Shown here: positions 1 to 12,186 of the stretch, piece after piece
Layout: every line of letters begins with the position of its first letter
Numbering within the stretch: the first letter of the stretch is position 1
Origin: Elmis aenea
Taxonomy: Eukaryota > Arthropoda > Insecta > Coleoptera > Elmidae
NCBI GenBank assembly: GCA_947652605.1
Contig: OX393579.1
Location: 47,374,970 to 47,438,969, forward strand
Direction of reading: 5' to 3'
Length of the DNA stretch: 64,000 bases
Made by a program: the position numbers and the translations under genes
Notes under the pieces: generated by a model
The model's database searches: none
What the model saw: only the letters and a program-made list of their open reading frames with translations
What the model was told of the DNA's origin: nothing

Positions 1-1889
1 GAATCATTTTCGTTTTTTTTATATAAATAAGTCATTCCTTTATCCATAAAAATTTAAAGCCAGATTTAAGTTTCCACCCTCTACGTTGCTATTTCAAACT
101 AAATTATGATTTGTTTATCAATCTCATTTTACGCACCTATCAATCGTGTTTGGACAGCTTAGGCCGTTTTTCCACGATAAAACACAAACATTTTGAAGTA
201 TATCGAACATTCGTATTACCTCGTCAACATATCCTTGGTCAATATTTGCGTTCACCTCAGTTATGGTATAATGCTTTGTCAAACACGGTTGGAGAGTGCC
301 CTGAAAGCTTTCTGTCTGAGCGAATACGTAGGTTGTACCGCGCTGTGGAAGTAACCGCTTGACCTCAAACATCTTAACTTTTCGAAAAGTCGATCAACAA
401 TGTGCTCGCTGACCGAGATAACTCCAGAAAGCTCTAACAAATAAAAATATATATAAAATACAGAAACATTCTTGAGGCTTAAAGCCACTTTGTCCAATTA
501 GCATCGGCTTGTGCAAATATTTTGGAACATGGAACAAGTTGAAGCAAGTACGAGCCAATTAGATATTGTCAACGTTGAGGTCGGTTTTCCGTAATTTGTC
601 GTCCGTATTGTGGCATTAATAAGCAAATATACTTAAAAATCAAATCTTAAAAAGCTTGACTTTTGAGACATGAAGTATACTTATAACTAAAAACCCTAGT
701 TGGCCATGACTTTATATGAAAGAGCGATTTTTAGCTTTTCAATGTTTTTATATACAGGGTGTCCCCATTATACACCGCCAAAAAGTAGGTGCATATTCCT
801 GAGTGAAAATGATGACCATTTGTCAAATATTTTGTTATCCGAAAATGCTTTCTTTCAAAGTTAGAGATCTCCAAAGTTGCAAGAAAAAAAAATCAAAAAA
901 TCGATTACGTCCTAGCCGTTTAAGCTAGAGCTATCAAACTTGGCCGAAATGTTTAGGTGTTTCCCATTGACTTCGTGGAATAATTAGAAAGAAAACACGT
1001 AATTGGAAGTATAATTTATAGTCAGGTCATCCGCTTACCATCTTCAGAATTTTTTTCTCTGGAATAAAATTGAAAATGTCATTCGTCCATAAGAAAGTAC
1101 GACTTAAGGGGAAAAAATTCGTCTCTCTTTGTTTTTTGCTGTAAACGTAGCCGTTTTCGAGAAAATTAGCGCTAAAGATGCATCGACAAACTCTGTTCAT
1201 ACACCTCAAATATTTTTTTTACTAAACTTAGTTGGCTAATGTCATGCTTGACTTAAGGCTTGTTCATAATAAACTAAGTGAATGTCGGCTAATTTGTTTA
1301 GAGTATACAAGTTTGTGTCTGACATTTTTAAAAAAGGGTTAGGTTAATAAGTAGTATTAAACGTGCAAATTTATTAAATACCTATGTTTACATTCATATG
1401 TACTTCAAATCAAAGCACAACTAATTCCGTATTTTTATAAATTTTTCGTCTCGCATTGGGATAATATTTGTTAAAATATTTTCATAAAAATAATGATACG
1501 GTTTGGGTATAAAAGGCAAAATGTGTTGGGAGATTACCAGTCATAAAACTGAAAATTTTAAGTAAGATACCTAATTAAAATGTTTATTTACACCAAAGCA
1601 AAAGAAAAAAAAACTGTCCGAATAAAATTTAAATAATAAAGCTACGTCTGACATTTATTTAAATAATGTTACATACTTTTTCAGGCTACTTTTGCAGAAA
1701 ACTTGTCCCAAAATCTGATACTTATAAAAGTTTGATGAGAGGTATTTTAGGATTTATAAGTTATGCATCAGCTACCTTCCTCGTAGGTAAAAGATTTGTC
1801 GAATCAGTGCTTTCACGAACAGATGCGCTCGCCTTAAATAATATATTTAAAAGCATATTTTTCTTGTGTCACCATTTTAGAATTATCTT
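1..1889. other. Gene-poor AT-rich stretch; one mariner-type terminus
   Basis: I recognise no gene here. Open frames at 111-372 exist on both strands but match nothing I know. A TA-flanked terminus with the core CAGGGTG begins at 755, the typical end of a Tc1/mariner-type element, but I found no matching inverted end nearby, so it is probably a solo or truncated copy. The remainder is AT-rich noncoding sequence, probably intron of the receptor gene whose exon starts at 2637 or intergenic DNA. Confidence 0.5.
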
Positions 1890-2554
1890 ACAAGGAAGGG
1901 TCACGATATGTTGTCGCTAGAATCTCATCAAGGTTGAGTTTGTTCCTTCAAGAACATTAAAAATAAATGTTTTGCAGAGTTATACGTGCCCTTTGATGAT
2001 TAACAAAGGAAAAATAGGAAAAAACTGAAAAGTTTAATAATAAAGGTAATCTTTGCGATCGCGTTGGCTATGAAACCGTCGGACATAAAATCGAAATTCT
2101 TTTATTTACCAATTCGCGCATCCTTTGCAAGTAAAATGGTGTAAAGTTTTTGAAAAAATCTTAAACGGTTCCGGAGAAAAACGTCAAAAACGAAACCACT
2201 GCATAAGCGTTATGATTTGAGAAGTTGTGGTATATCTGTTATAACTAAATCTATGCGACATAGATAAAACCGTTTCTACAAAGGCCTCGTTTTTCGAGTT
2301 TTTCTCCGGAACTATTTAAGATTTTTTCAAAACATTTGCGTCATTTTACTTGTAAAGGAGGCGCGCATCGGTAAATAGAAGAATTTCGATTTTGTCTCTT
2401 ACGGTTTCATGGCCAACAGTTTTTTCTCAATTTTTACTATGTTAATCATCAATGGCACGTATAACTCTGTAAAATATTTATTTTTAACGTTCGTGATGTA
2501 ACAAACACAGCCTTGATGAGATTCTAGAGACAACATATCCTGACCCTCCCTTGT
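1890..2554. mobile_element. Palindromic foldback element, family 1, copy A
   Basis: The sequence reads into itself. The left end (ACAAGG..GGTCACGATATGTTGTC) is mirrored at 2521-2554, and the inner parts also pair: GCGATCGCG near 2057, CCGGAGAAAAACG near 2171 and their mirrors around 2280-2400. The arms are about 300 bp with a short centre and no transposase, so this is a non-autonomous foldback-type element. Three more copies occur at 29720, 36651 and 38175. It lies just upstream of the receptor exon, so it probably sits in an intron. The ORF at 1666-1920 only reads into its left arm and is not a gene. Confidence 0.8.
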
Positions 2555-2636
2555 TAGTATACTGGGGATTTTCTCTTAAAAGTTAAAACTTGTCTTAGTG
2601 GACGGTAATGTATTTTTGTTTTTTTTTTGTTTACAG

Positions 2637-3320
2637 GAAAATAGCAGATATTTCAAGATCGACCAGAGGAGTCGTGGTGCTTTTCAGCGATCGTCCAGGG
2701 GCCACCAAGATCCTGGACGACGCTAAAAAGCTCAACATGATGGATGGCCATTTTGTGTGGATCTGGATAGACACAGTGCAAAATACGACCTACGCCAATA
2801 CGAGCGAGGACACGAACAAGGACGGCAAGGATAGCGACCGCGATAGGAGTGAAACAAGTGCCAAAGACTCATCCAAAAGCGAAACAAGTGAAGAATCCAT
2901 TTCGCGATATAAACGTGGTGTTCATAAGGAGTTGGTTAAAAGTGATTTAAGTGATATGCATGTAAATTATTTATTAAGAAATGACAAGTTTCTTTTGTTT
3001 AATCGTCACAACGGCGTTGAAAGTTCTAAATTTAAAAAACCTAATGAAGTAATTAGTGAACTTAACGTTAAAAACTATAAAACATTACGTGACAAGGTGA
3101 CTGAGTTGCCGCACGGGTTGCTTAGTGTAAAACCTCTGCCAGTTCGGGTGGATAGACATCTTGTCAAGGGGGCCGTTAGGCTCTTAGTTGCTACGCTCAA
3201 GGTGGTACTCGCTCAATGCTCCGAATCGTTATCCGAGAGTATAGCCTTGGGAGAACTTACCACAAGCTGCTGGAAACCTCTTGGTGTTAAAGAACTCAAT
3301 TTTTCTACTACTTTTGCAAG
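2637..3320 (+). CDS. Internal exon of an NMDA-type ionotropic glutamate receptor (amino-terminal domain)
   Basis: An internal exon of about 228 codons. The acceptor is a long T-run ending in TTTACAG at 2636 and the donor is AAG|GTAGGT at 3321; the exon begins after one base of a codon-completing G and ends in phase 2. The first residues (RGVVVLFSDRPGATKILDDA, then KKLNMMDGHFVWIWIDT) match the pattern of the NMDA-receptor amino-terminal LIVBP-like lobe, where a strand is followed by a helix and a G-h-x-x-W-I-W segment. A strongly hydrophilic insertion rich in S, D, E and K (about residues 55-95 of the exon) follows, then a conserved-looking block GLLSVKPLPVRVDRHLVKGA with a helix and Cys-Trp. 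These receptors are glutamate-gated, calcium-permeable channels of the plasma membrane. The flanking exons are not visible, and both flanks are transposon-bearing. The subunit (NR2-like or NR3-like) is inferred, and another glutamate-receptor branch is possible. Confidence 0.6.
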
Positions 3321-3400
3321 GTAGGTTCATCTTTTCCTTCGTGTTGACCCACAAATATATTTCGCAAAAACATTGTACCTTGAACAAGTTCCTAACTTAT

Positions 3401-4718
3401 GGTGCCTTTCCACTTGAGAGTAAAGTAAGGAGAGTTACTCTCGATAGTTACTCTCAAGTAACTATCGAGAGTCAAAAAAATGTAAAAACCGCTTTCGCTC
3501 GTAGCTCAGCTGTCTTTGGAGATTGACTTGAAATTTGGGCCTGAGCGACGCATAGCCGATGCAAATATATTATGTTAAAATTGGCGATTCCGTCAGAGTT
3601 TTTCGAGTTTTGGCGATTTTCATTTTAAAAAATTTTCAAACCCTCCCGCAGTATGTCCAGGTACAGAACGTCGCTGGCTTACACGTGACTTGATCGGTCG
3701 CGTGAGTTCGTTACTAACATCGCGCCGGGCCCCCACAAGGGGCCACATTTGAAAGACAAACACCTTCTTAAAGTGCAAGAATCGAGCTCGCTAATGGTTC
3801 AAGAATCAACTTTCTACGACAAATAATAACAAAGTTAGGACGTTTAAATATTGTACATTTTGCCCATTTAAATACATGTAATTTCGTGCGCGAACAAAAG
3901 TGTTAGTATTCCTTTCCGTGCGGCCTCGATAGAATAGCTCGAATAAAGTGTTGCATATCAAATTGAACGTCGTTTCTTTGTTTACATGATGGTTTTTAAA
4001 AATATAAAATTGGACAATTATTTATCGAGCAATGGACGATTTTCTCGGGGTTTGCTATTTGACGCGGCAAAGAATTTAACCCGACAGTTTTATCAAGTTT
4101 TTTGTTTTGTGTTAAACCAATAAGGCGTTTCACATTAAGAGTTTATCGGTAATCGTAAAGCAATCTTTTCTCTCTTCAAAAATGTAAAGATATTTAAAAT
4201 CGGCCCACGGGTTATCGAGTTATGAACGATTTCGTGAAAAGAGGCAATTTAAACGGCAAAATTGGACAAAAGTTGTACGCGTTTTGCGGAGTCATTTCGA
4301 AATTTATTATTGCGCATTTTACGTGAAAAGTGAAACGAACCTTGCTCTCTTCGAATATGTACAGATATTCAAATTCGGTTAAGTGGTTTTCGAGTTATGA
4401 ATGATTTCGTGAGATGATGCCATCATCACGGCAAAGCAGTTATTCTTTTGCAACCGTCAAACCTACTTTAACTTTTTTTTGTTTATAACTTGTACAATTT
4501 AGATTCACCAATTTGTTTTCTTAAAAAATATATAATTTAATCTCACTTTCAAATAAAATTTGGACCTTAAAATTATAAAAATAATCGCCGGAGAGGGTTG
4601 ACAGCGCGTGTCGACTTGACAGCCGTTTTTCGCGAGTTACTCTCAGGGGGTGTATCCATTGGCGACGCTGCTATCGAGAGTTACTCTCGATAGTTTTTTT
4701 TCAAGTGGAAAGGCACCA
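3401..4718. mobile_element. TIR-flanked DNA element with repeated GAGAGTTACTCTC motif
   Basis: The left end GGTGCCTTTCCACTTGAGAG at 3401 is mirrored by CAAGTGGAAAGGCACC ending at 4718. Just inside both ends lie clusters of a self-complementary motif, GAGAGTTACTCTC with ACTATCGAG beside it, at 3430-3475 and 4640-4690. I see no transposase; the interior carries AT-rich sequence and a repeated phrase about cells of the form TCGAGTTATGAACGATTTCGTG (near 4215 and 4390). It looks like a 1.3-kb non-autonomous DNA transposon, probably in the downstream intron of the receptor gene. The target duplication is unclear. Confidence 0.65.
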
Positions 4719-7700
4719 GTTATTAGCAATAATAGAAAATGAAATGAAATTAGGATTTTAACGAAACCTGCATGAAAATTGTTGATGTGTAATGAAACGT
4801 GATTTTTACAAATTACGCGTACAGACACCAGTGTTTAACAATCCTAGACAAATTACTAAAAACCTTACAGCATAATTTTATATGTTTCTTATAGTACCTA
4901 TCTACAAATCGTAGATCATCAAAGCCAAATAAAGGGTTCGAGTAAAACAAGGAATGTCATTTTTAACCGATTTGAAGATACCTCTTGAACTAATTATTAT
5001 AGTTTTAATATAAATTAGTTTTCACATTTATTAATCAATTGTCATTTATAATAATATAATTCATAGTAAAATTAAGTTTGGTTGATGCAGCTCTATGAAC
5101 AAAAAAATAGCAGATATTAAAATCTTTAAAATTGAATTGTAAAGATCCAATCAAAATTGACAATCCTTATTTTCACCTAACACCCTTCAAATGTTATATG
5201 TGATAAAAACGCTAAAATTACTTTATTTACCGTCTTTTGACAGTAAGTGACAATTGACTTTGTGGTCAGTCAGTGGCCCGCCGTTGGTAATAATCGCCGG
5301 GGTGCGAACTCATTTCTGGCGCCCTAAATCCATATTGTTAATATCACGGATAAAAAATGTTCAACTGGCAACATTCGATAGACAGTAGAGAGAAGTTAGT
5401 GTTATTCATTCGCAAGCGCAAGCGTAATATAAATGAAAATTGACATTGTCATTCAACTTTTATGTAGTAGTAAACGTAGGTTCGGAGTTCAGAAGCCTGT
5501 TAAAAAATCGGGAACGTTTTGAAATAAATTTCCGCTAAATGGCGATAAGACTACGAATGAAATTTATATTAACAATAAATTAATTAACACTTTCCTACAT
5601 TTTTAAATTATTATACAGAGCGCTTTTTAACCTGGTCAAAGTAGTGAAACTTTAAACATAATATAGAAACTAATTTTTTTTAATACAGCACCCTATATTT
5701 TCTTAGTCTCATAGAAAATTTAATTGTCCTTCAAAAACAATAAGCCTGTTTTATGACTAAAATTGATATTTTCGAGATATCGTGATTTTTCAACAAATCT
5801 GGAACATACGGTAACGGTCAGATACCAAATTTCATTGTAATATCTTCAATAATATCTGTCTGTTGCCATACTTTTGTGCAGCACTGTATGTTATGTTTAC
5901 ATGCAATTCTGATTTTGTTGAATTTATGTGAATTATCTTAATGTTTTTGGTCTTTAATATTCTTTTAAACTCTTTACCACATATTTTTCCTGTTCCAATT
6001 CCACCTAAATAAAGAAAGAGAGTTGGTGATTTTGGCTACATCGACGTCATCTGTTGGCGATTTTGACTACTTTAGCGCGCTTTTTTGGTGATTCAAGCAA
6101 CAATTAACCTGGTCACACTAAGTGCAATTGCTATTCCTATTGTTCAGCTCGTATCGTATTGAAGCAATTATTTTTTTAAGGAAAACCCCGTCGCACCCTA
6201 GTGGTCAGTTTATAAAAACGCCAATTATTGTATTGGTATTTATAGCGAAGAATAGGTACTACATAGACGCTAACCACATAAGAAAGTCAGCACAAACTCA
6301 TACATGTGTGAACTGTGCTTTAATACCTCGATTATATACTTAGGCGCCAGTTTAATATATCTCTTGTCAAAGCCAGGCATTTTCGATACAGTAAGAGGCC
6401 TTTTAAACATAAATAACCTAGCATATGTGACCAGACTTGAAGATTTGCAAAAATATATTAAACTCTGCATCAACGGACACGCAACGAATTCTCATCACGA
6501 CAGATCTCTTTAGGGATTGAACTTCTAACAGAAATTTTAGCTAAAGTAGAATATTCCGTAAGCAAACGTCCCTATTCAGTATCTAAAAATATCTTTTTAT
6601 ATTTCATTACTAAAGCATTTGAGTGAGCTACTTCTGTTTTCTTTATTTTTTAATCACTAACGTGCATTTAGTTTGTTTTAAGCGCAACAATCAATTGTTT
6701 TTGTTAAAATATGTCATTTTGCTGCCGATTTACCAAAGAAAAAATTCCAGAAAATTTTTTGAAAGCAATTTTTATAGTCACTACAGATTGCTTGATTTTA
6801 ATGTCACTCTTCTCTACCTTAATATACATTTTGCTGTGTTTGTTTTGTATTCCCTTTGTAACTTTTTTAATTATCTCAGCTTATCGTATTCTCACAATAT
6901 GCTTGAAAATAAACGAGCACATGTTAAACTTAATTATGCTGAAATAATTTAAGAGTGGTTAAAAATGGTGAACCATTAGTCTTGACGTGGCACTAAAATA
7001 AATGTTTGAGTGAATAAGGCTCTTAAATTTTTAATTTTTTACAAAACGCTATAATTTTCGTCGATTGGTTAAACGCTGCCTCAATTCAGTACGTCATTAG
7101 CAAAGCACTTTTCTTGCTCGAATTTCTTTGGAGTAGGGGTTTTGACGTCAGAACGAAATGGATTAATTATATCTTATCTTAACAAACAACTTTTGAAAAG
7201 TATAATTTTTTTGGAATCAGGTTATAAAGTTGTATTTCTTTATTTATACAGAGATTGAAATTAATATTTTACTTGGAGAATTTGAATTATATTTTATGAT
7301 TGCACAAAATTATGAGGCAATATTTCATATATTCAAACAAATAAAATATTTAAGGAGACTAAATATCTCTTAAAAAATGTAAATCTTTTTTACTAAACTG
7401 TCTTCCCTCTTCAAAATAATGCATTTTCTCATACTTTTTTGGAAATATTGTGAAAAATATTTAAGCATTTGAACAGAACTTTATTTTGGGTTCTATTTAC
7501 TTAACTAACATTTCTTTATCAGTAACTTCTTCAGAGTTTTCTTGCTAAATAAAAAAAAAAAAAAAACTATGGAATATACATACACAAAAACTGTGCGTTT
7601 TTTTAAAATGCTTTGGCTTAAAAATTTAATAAAACATTAACGGTAATGACTTTAAAGGAGCAACAAAAAAATTAAAGTGATGATTAATGTATTCTTATTT

Positions 7701-8518
7701 AAATATAATGTAATAAATTTCGCACCACATTTAAATCTGGAGCACGCAATGGCTATAAAAAAATAACACTTTTTTGACTGCCTTTAGAATTCGCAGTATA
7801 ATTTATGACGTATAATCGTCTCTATCTAAATTAAAAACTGTTTGGAATGCTGCAGACCAACAAGAAATCTAAATTATGAAAGTTTTTTGTGAAATTATCC
7901 AACGACCAAGTTCTCGTAATTTAGCTATGAACTTACTGTTTTTAACTTAGCTTTGTGACAAAAAAAAACTAATGTGGACGCGAAAAATAGTTTCTTTTTT
8001 CGATTATACGTTAGGTTGATTAATGTTTGTATTATATTTGGAATCAATTTATAAAATATAAGAGTATTTTACCAAATATCACCCATGTTTTTAAAAAGAA
8101 TTCTTTTATTTACGCATGTTGACAAAAGCTTCTTCTGGTTAAGCATTTTGACAAAAGCTTCTTCATAACCACAAGATAAATATAATTTGTTCTTAAGCTT
8201 ACTTATATTGTTTTAAGTAAGCTCAATTAAACATCACTTATCTTTTATTCAAAGAACTTCTTGTTGAAATTTTATACCTGTCCTAAAACTTTTGTCTTTT
8301 CATAAGTTGCCTCGTTATAAAGACTTAATGCTTATAAAAACTGGTATACATTAAGTGATTTTTTAACCAAGCTAATTTACATTAATAAACGAATCAATTA
8401 AATAATCAATGTATTTATTGTGTTAATTAGTTTGTTTTATTAAAGTGGCAGGGCAAATTCCTTTTATTATTATTAATTATGATATCACTATAAACATTTA
8501 TCGGATAACAAAATGTAA
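4719..8518. other. AT-rich stretch without recognisable gene
   Basis: The short open frames here (for example 6122-6513 and 6623-6952) have biased hydrophobic, AT-driven composition, lack recognisable domains and lack splice context, so I do not call genes. There is a small direct repeat (TTGACAAAAGCTTCTTC at about 8119 and 8148). Confidence 0.5.
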
Positions 8519-8520
8519 TA

Positions 8521-9084
8521 CTCCCTCTGTCCGAAAATAAGTCCTATTTGAAAAATTTGGTTTTTTTATTTACTAGGAGTAGAAAATATAAAAAACGGAT
8601 CGTACAGTCCTGACTTAAATGTTTTACATTTGGGATTTTTTGCATCCATACAATCTTTGCAGCATCAGCATGCACCAAATACAATTGATGAGTTCATTCA
8701 AAGTGTTTAAAAATTATTTGAGGAATATGAATATACCAAATTGGACAATATTTTTCCAACGTTGCAAAGTTGTATGGATTGTGTTGTACGGGAAAATGGG
8801 GCTAATAGTTATAAAATACTTCATTATAAAAAGGAAAAACCAAGAAGAGAATCCAAACTGCCAATATCTTTAAAATGTTCACAAGAAACAATGACAATAT
8901 TCCGTCAACGTGATTAATTTAAGTAATTTTGTAAATAATGGTGTTTTGTTTTTTTGCAATGGTCAGTAAAACTTTTATTTTGTTTTTTTTTCGTTTTCAA
9001 TGTCCTTCAATACTTAGCATTGATCCTTAGTCTCGAAAAACACTGTTAAATTAAAATGGGACTCTTATTTTCGGACGGAGGGAG
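8521..9084 (+). mobile_element. Mariner-like element with Stowaway-type ends
   Basis: The element is flanked by TA on both sides (8519-8520 and 9085-9086). It starts CTCCCTCTGTCCGAAAATAA and ends with the mirror TTATTTTCGGACGGAGGGAG, one mismatch over 20 bases. CTCCCTCYGTCC is the hallmark terminus of plant Stowaway MITEs and their mariner-like partners. The interior is the 3' end of a transposase gene, described separately. At 564 bp this is an internally deleted copy that kept both ends. Confidence 0.85.
8606..8880 (+). pseudogene. Transposase C-terminus of plant-type (DD39D-like) mariner
   Basis: In the frame starting at 8606 the translation begins SPDLNVLHLGFFASIQSLQ, continues with APNTIDEF, and later has NIFPTLQSCM and NSYKILHYKK. 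These phrases match my memory of the C-terminal catalytic region of plant and oomycete mariner transposases. In those the third catalytic Asp lies in N-S-P-D-L-N-x-L-D-L-G-F-F, followed by I-Q-S-L-Q, a T-x-D-E-L segment, and the I-F-x-T-L-Q-x-C-M / Y-K-I-P-H tail. A TAA interrupts the frame after FIQSV (around 8706). The first two catalytic Asp are deleted. It is inactive. The longer open frame at 8619-8873 is a shadow in another frame. Confidence 0.75.
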
Positions 9085-9086
9085 TA

Positions 9087-9660
9087 GTAAACAAAAATAC
9101 AACATATTTATTAATTAATCATGAATTAAATTTCAACAAATTTTGGAAGTTGCCTCTGTTGTTTTTTAGACTTGCATATCTCAAATTTATTGAGTTTTTA
9201 AATAACTAATTATTATTGTTTTTAAAATATTTCGATTTAAACTAGGATAAATTAAAACTTGAATATTTTACACAAAAAAAACTTGAACATAATACTGTAA
9301 AATAATAAAAACAATTGCAATTTTTCCACTTTTTGAATATCTTTAAAAATTAAACAAATGCACTTAACGATGTATATAAACCCCTTTTGGGATGCTACTG
9401 AGGAGACATTTTTTAATAATGCTTTGAAAATTCTAATGAAATATAAAACACTTCAAAAATATTCGTCGAATAGAAATCATTTTATGAAATGCAATCAATA
9501 ACAAAATCTAATCCAAAAAATTGGTAGTTTTTCACAGTTACTCATCAGATTTATAACCACCCACTTTACCTTTACCATCGAAGCAGGTTTTGCAGACCAT
9601 AAATGCACGTTTCAAGCGAAAATATTCCTTACAAAGTCGGCAAGAATATAATATTTCGAA
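9087..9660. other. AT-rich stretch, nothing recognised
   Basis: No open frame of note and no inverted or tandem repeat that I can support. Confidence 0.4.
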
Positions 9661-9812
9661 TATAAAGGGTGACTAATTAAGAGTGAGGCAATTTTAATTA
9701 GCAATTATTATAAAAAGAAATGAGTTACAAACTAAATTTTAATTGCCCATTAAAGAATGCATTGTCAAGCTTTATAACAGACTACTTTAAAACTTAAAAC
9801 TTAAAAATTATA

Positions 9813-10763
9813 TCAATCACATGACCTCCGTTTCATTCGAAGCATAACTGAGAGCGCTTGCAATAATGAGCGTATAACACGCTGAAACACTTCTGGCAAA
9901 ATTTCGGCAATTACTTGTAGAATATTACGTTTTAAGTCTTCCAGGGTTTCTGGTCGGTTCTGGTACACTTTAGATTTAACATTACTCCACAAGAAATAAT
10001 CCAAAGCCGACAAGTCCGGGGAGCGAGGAGATAACAACTTATCTCGACGCAAAGAGATCAGACGATCCGGAAAAATCCCTTTCAAAACTCCCATAGACAA
10101 ATCGGATACATGAAAAACCTTGCACCGTCGTGCTGATACCATATATCGTCTAACGGTAACCGAAGTTGGCCTAAGGCATCGTTTAAGAACGTTTGTAACA
10201 TTCACTATTAACAACTACTGCATTTCCCATCTGATCTTCAAAACATATGGGCCCAATATTCCAGCTGAGCATATTCTGCACCATACAGTTGCCTTTTGGG
10301 AATGCAGTTCTTCTTCGAATACAACTTGTGGGTTTTCAGCAGACCAGTAACGAAAATTTTGTTTTTTCCTGTCGCCATGCATTTGGAAATGTGCCTCGTC
10401 GCTCATAATTATGTTGTAAGCAAAATTATCCCCTCTATCCAAAATCCAACGATTGAATTCCAATCGCCTTTTTCGGTCATTTGGAAAAAGTTTTTGAGCT
10501 TGCCATTTGTATGAATGAAGGTGTAAATATTTCTTCAAAATTTGTCTTACTTACTCACGTGAGATTCCTACTTATTGGGATAAGCGTCGTAGGGATTGAT
10601 TAGAATTTGCCTCAATCCTGTTGCTAACTTGCAAAATATTTCCTTGCGATCTTGCTTGTTTTTTCCTCTCCACAGTTTTAATATCTTCAAGTCATCCTGT
10701 GCGACAATATTTTCCGACCCATCTTTCAATTGTCTTGCGACTTGGAGCGACTGGAACATATTA
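9813..10763 (-). pseudogene. Insect-type mariner/IS630 transposase, many stops and shifts
   Basis: Read on the minus strand from 10763, the N-terminal DNA-binding part contains SRKTIERWVGKY, a helix-turn-helix signature of this family. After several stops and a frame change comes LKKYLHLHSYKWQAQKLFP, then the first catalytic block NIIMSDEAHFQMHGD and the YWSAENP segment. A further frame change leads to the third catalytic block SPRSPDLSALDYFLW and then KSKVYQNRPETLEDLKRNI. At least three in-frame stops and two shifts show it is dead. The family cuts and pastes at TA dinucleotides; the end near 9666 (AGGGTGACTAATTAAGAG) may be its 3' terminus. The 5' end is lost where a foldback element begins at 10778. 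Confidence 0.85.
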
Positions 10764-10777
10764 TTGTCGGAGGTATC

Positions 10778-12186
10778 CGGAAGATTCACCGAAAACCAAT
10801 TCACCGAAAGCAATTCACCGAAAGCAATTCACCGAATATCAATTCACCGAATAAGCAATTCACCGAATAAGCAATTCACCGAATCATCGAAAAATAAATG
10901 AATATAAATTACGTGAAATATGTTAATCAAAGATCAGTAAGTAGTAATATATTTTGACTGACCATCCTATTTTGTACATTGGTTGCACTTTTTGGGGTTA
11001 AGTACTTATTACTCATATTTTTTTTGTTAAATTATGGCTTTATAAGGTGGTTGGACCCTCAAACGTTGTTTTGCGTATTTATATCCACAGGTCTAGAGCA
11101 ATTATTACTCAGTAAGAAACAATTAAAACAATGAGAATAATAATTGCTCTAGACCTGTAGATGTGCAATATTCTTGAATTTGGGCTCAAAATGTAGCTTA
11201 AAGATGGGCGCATCTGATGACTTGTAGAAAGTGCATTTTAAAGTGTGTTTAGTATTCTTTACGGACGTCCGAAAATGGTGCTTAGAAATGGTCATTTTTG
11301 CGATCGCGTAAGCCATGACACCGTGTTATAAAAAATTCAAAATTTTTTATTTTCCGATGCGCGCATCCTTTGCGAGTAAAACAATGCAAAGTTTTCAAAA
11401 TTATCTCAAACGGTTCCCGAGAAAAACGCCAAGAACTAGACCCCTGCAAAAACCGAAATTTGTTTGGAAAAATAAGCACCTCGGTTCACAAAAATATTCA
11501 TAACCTCGTTATGACGTGTGCAATATTCTTGAATTTGGGCTCAAAATGTAGCTAAAAGATGGGCGCATCTGATGACTTGTAAAAAGTGTATTTTAAAGTG
11601 TGTTTAGTATACTTTACGGACGTCCGAAAATGGTGCTTAGAAATGGTCATTTTTGCGATCGCGTAAGCCATGACACCGTGTTAGAAAAAATTCAAAATTT
11701 CTTATTTTCCGATGCGCGCATCCTTTGCGAGTAAAACAATGCAAAGTTTTCAAAATGATCTCAAACGGTTCCCGAGAAAAACGCCAAAAACTAGACCCCT
11801 GCAAAAGCCGAAATTTGTTTGGAAAAATAAGCACCTCGGTTCACAAAAAAATTCATAACTTCGTTATGACGTCTGCATTGTGGATATAAATACGTAAAAC
11901 AACGTTTGAGAGTCCAACCACCTTATAAAGCCATAATTTAAAAAAAAAAAATGAGTAATAAGTACTTAACCCCAAAAAGTGCAACCAATGTACAAAATAG
12001 GATGGTCAGTCAAAATATATTACTTACTGATCTTTGATTAACATATTTCACGTAATTTATATTCATTTATTTTTCGATGATTCGGTGAATTGCTTATTCG
12101 GTGAATTGCTTATTCGGCGAATTGATATTCGATGAATTGCTTTCGGTGAATTGCTTTCGGTGAATTGGTTTTCGGTGAATCTTCCG
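10778..12186. mobile_element. Foldback element with tandem AATTCACCGAA arms
   Basis: The element is a long inverted repeat. The left arm starts CGGAAGATTCACCGAAAACC and carries about seven tandem AATTCACCGAA units with short spacers (10788-10880); the right arm mirrors this at 12080-12186. Arm homology continues inward for some 300 bp, to ATATCCACA at about 11093 and its mirror at 11880. Between the arms lie two direct copies of a 355-bp unit (11162-11516 and 11517-11871) and a 70-bp hairpin (11092-11158, TCTAGAGCAATTATTA and its mirror). No transposase is present. The architecture of arms made of short tandem units resembles Drosophila FB elements. It abuts the 5' part of the mariner pseudogene. 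Confidence 0.85.
11162..11871 (+). repeat. Two direct 355-bp units sharing the family-1 core
   Basis: The two units differ by only a few bases. Each contains TTTTTGCGATCGCG, CGCGCATCCTTTGC, GTAAAACAATGCAAAG and ACGGTTCCCGAGAAAAACG in the same order and spacing as the arms of the palindromic family 1 (copies at 1890, 29720, 36651 and 38175). The minus-strand open frames at 11282-11479 and 11637-11834 are by-products of this repeat. Confidence 0.8.

Noticed and set aside
111..372. Overlapping open frames on both strands
   Set aside because: Both look somewhat protein-like but neither shows a domain, splice context or a reason to prefer a strand.
3501..3530. tRNA-like A box (TAGCTCAGCTG)
   Set aside because: No B box at the right distance and no cloverleaf; it lies inside a TIR element.
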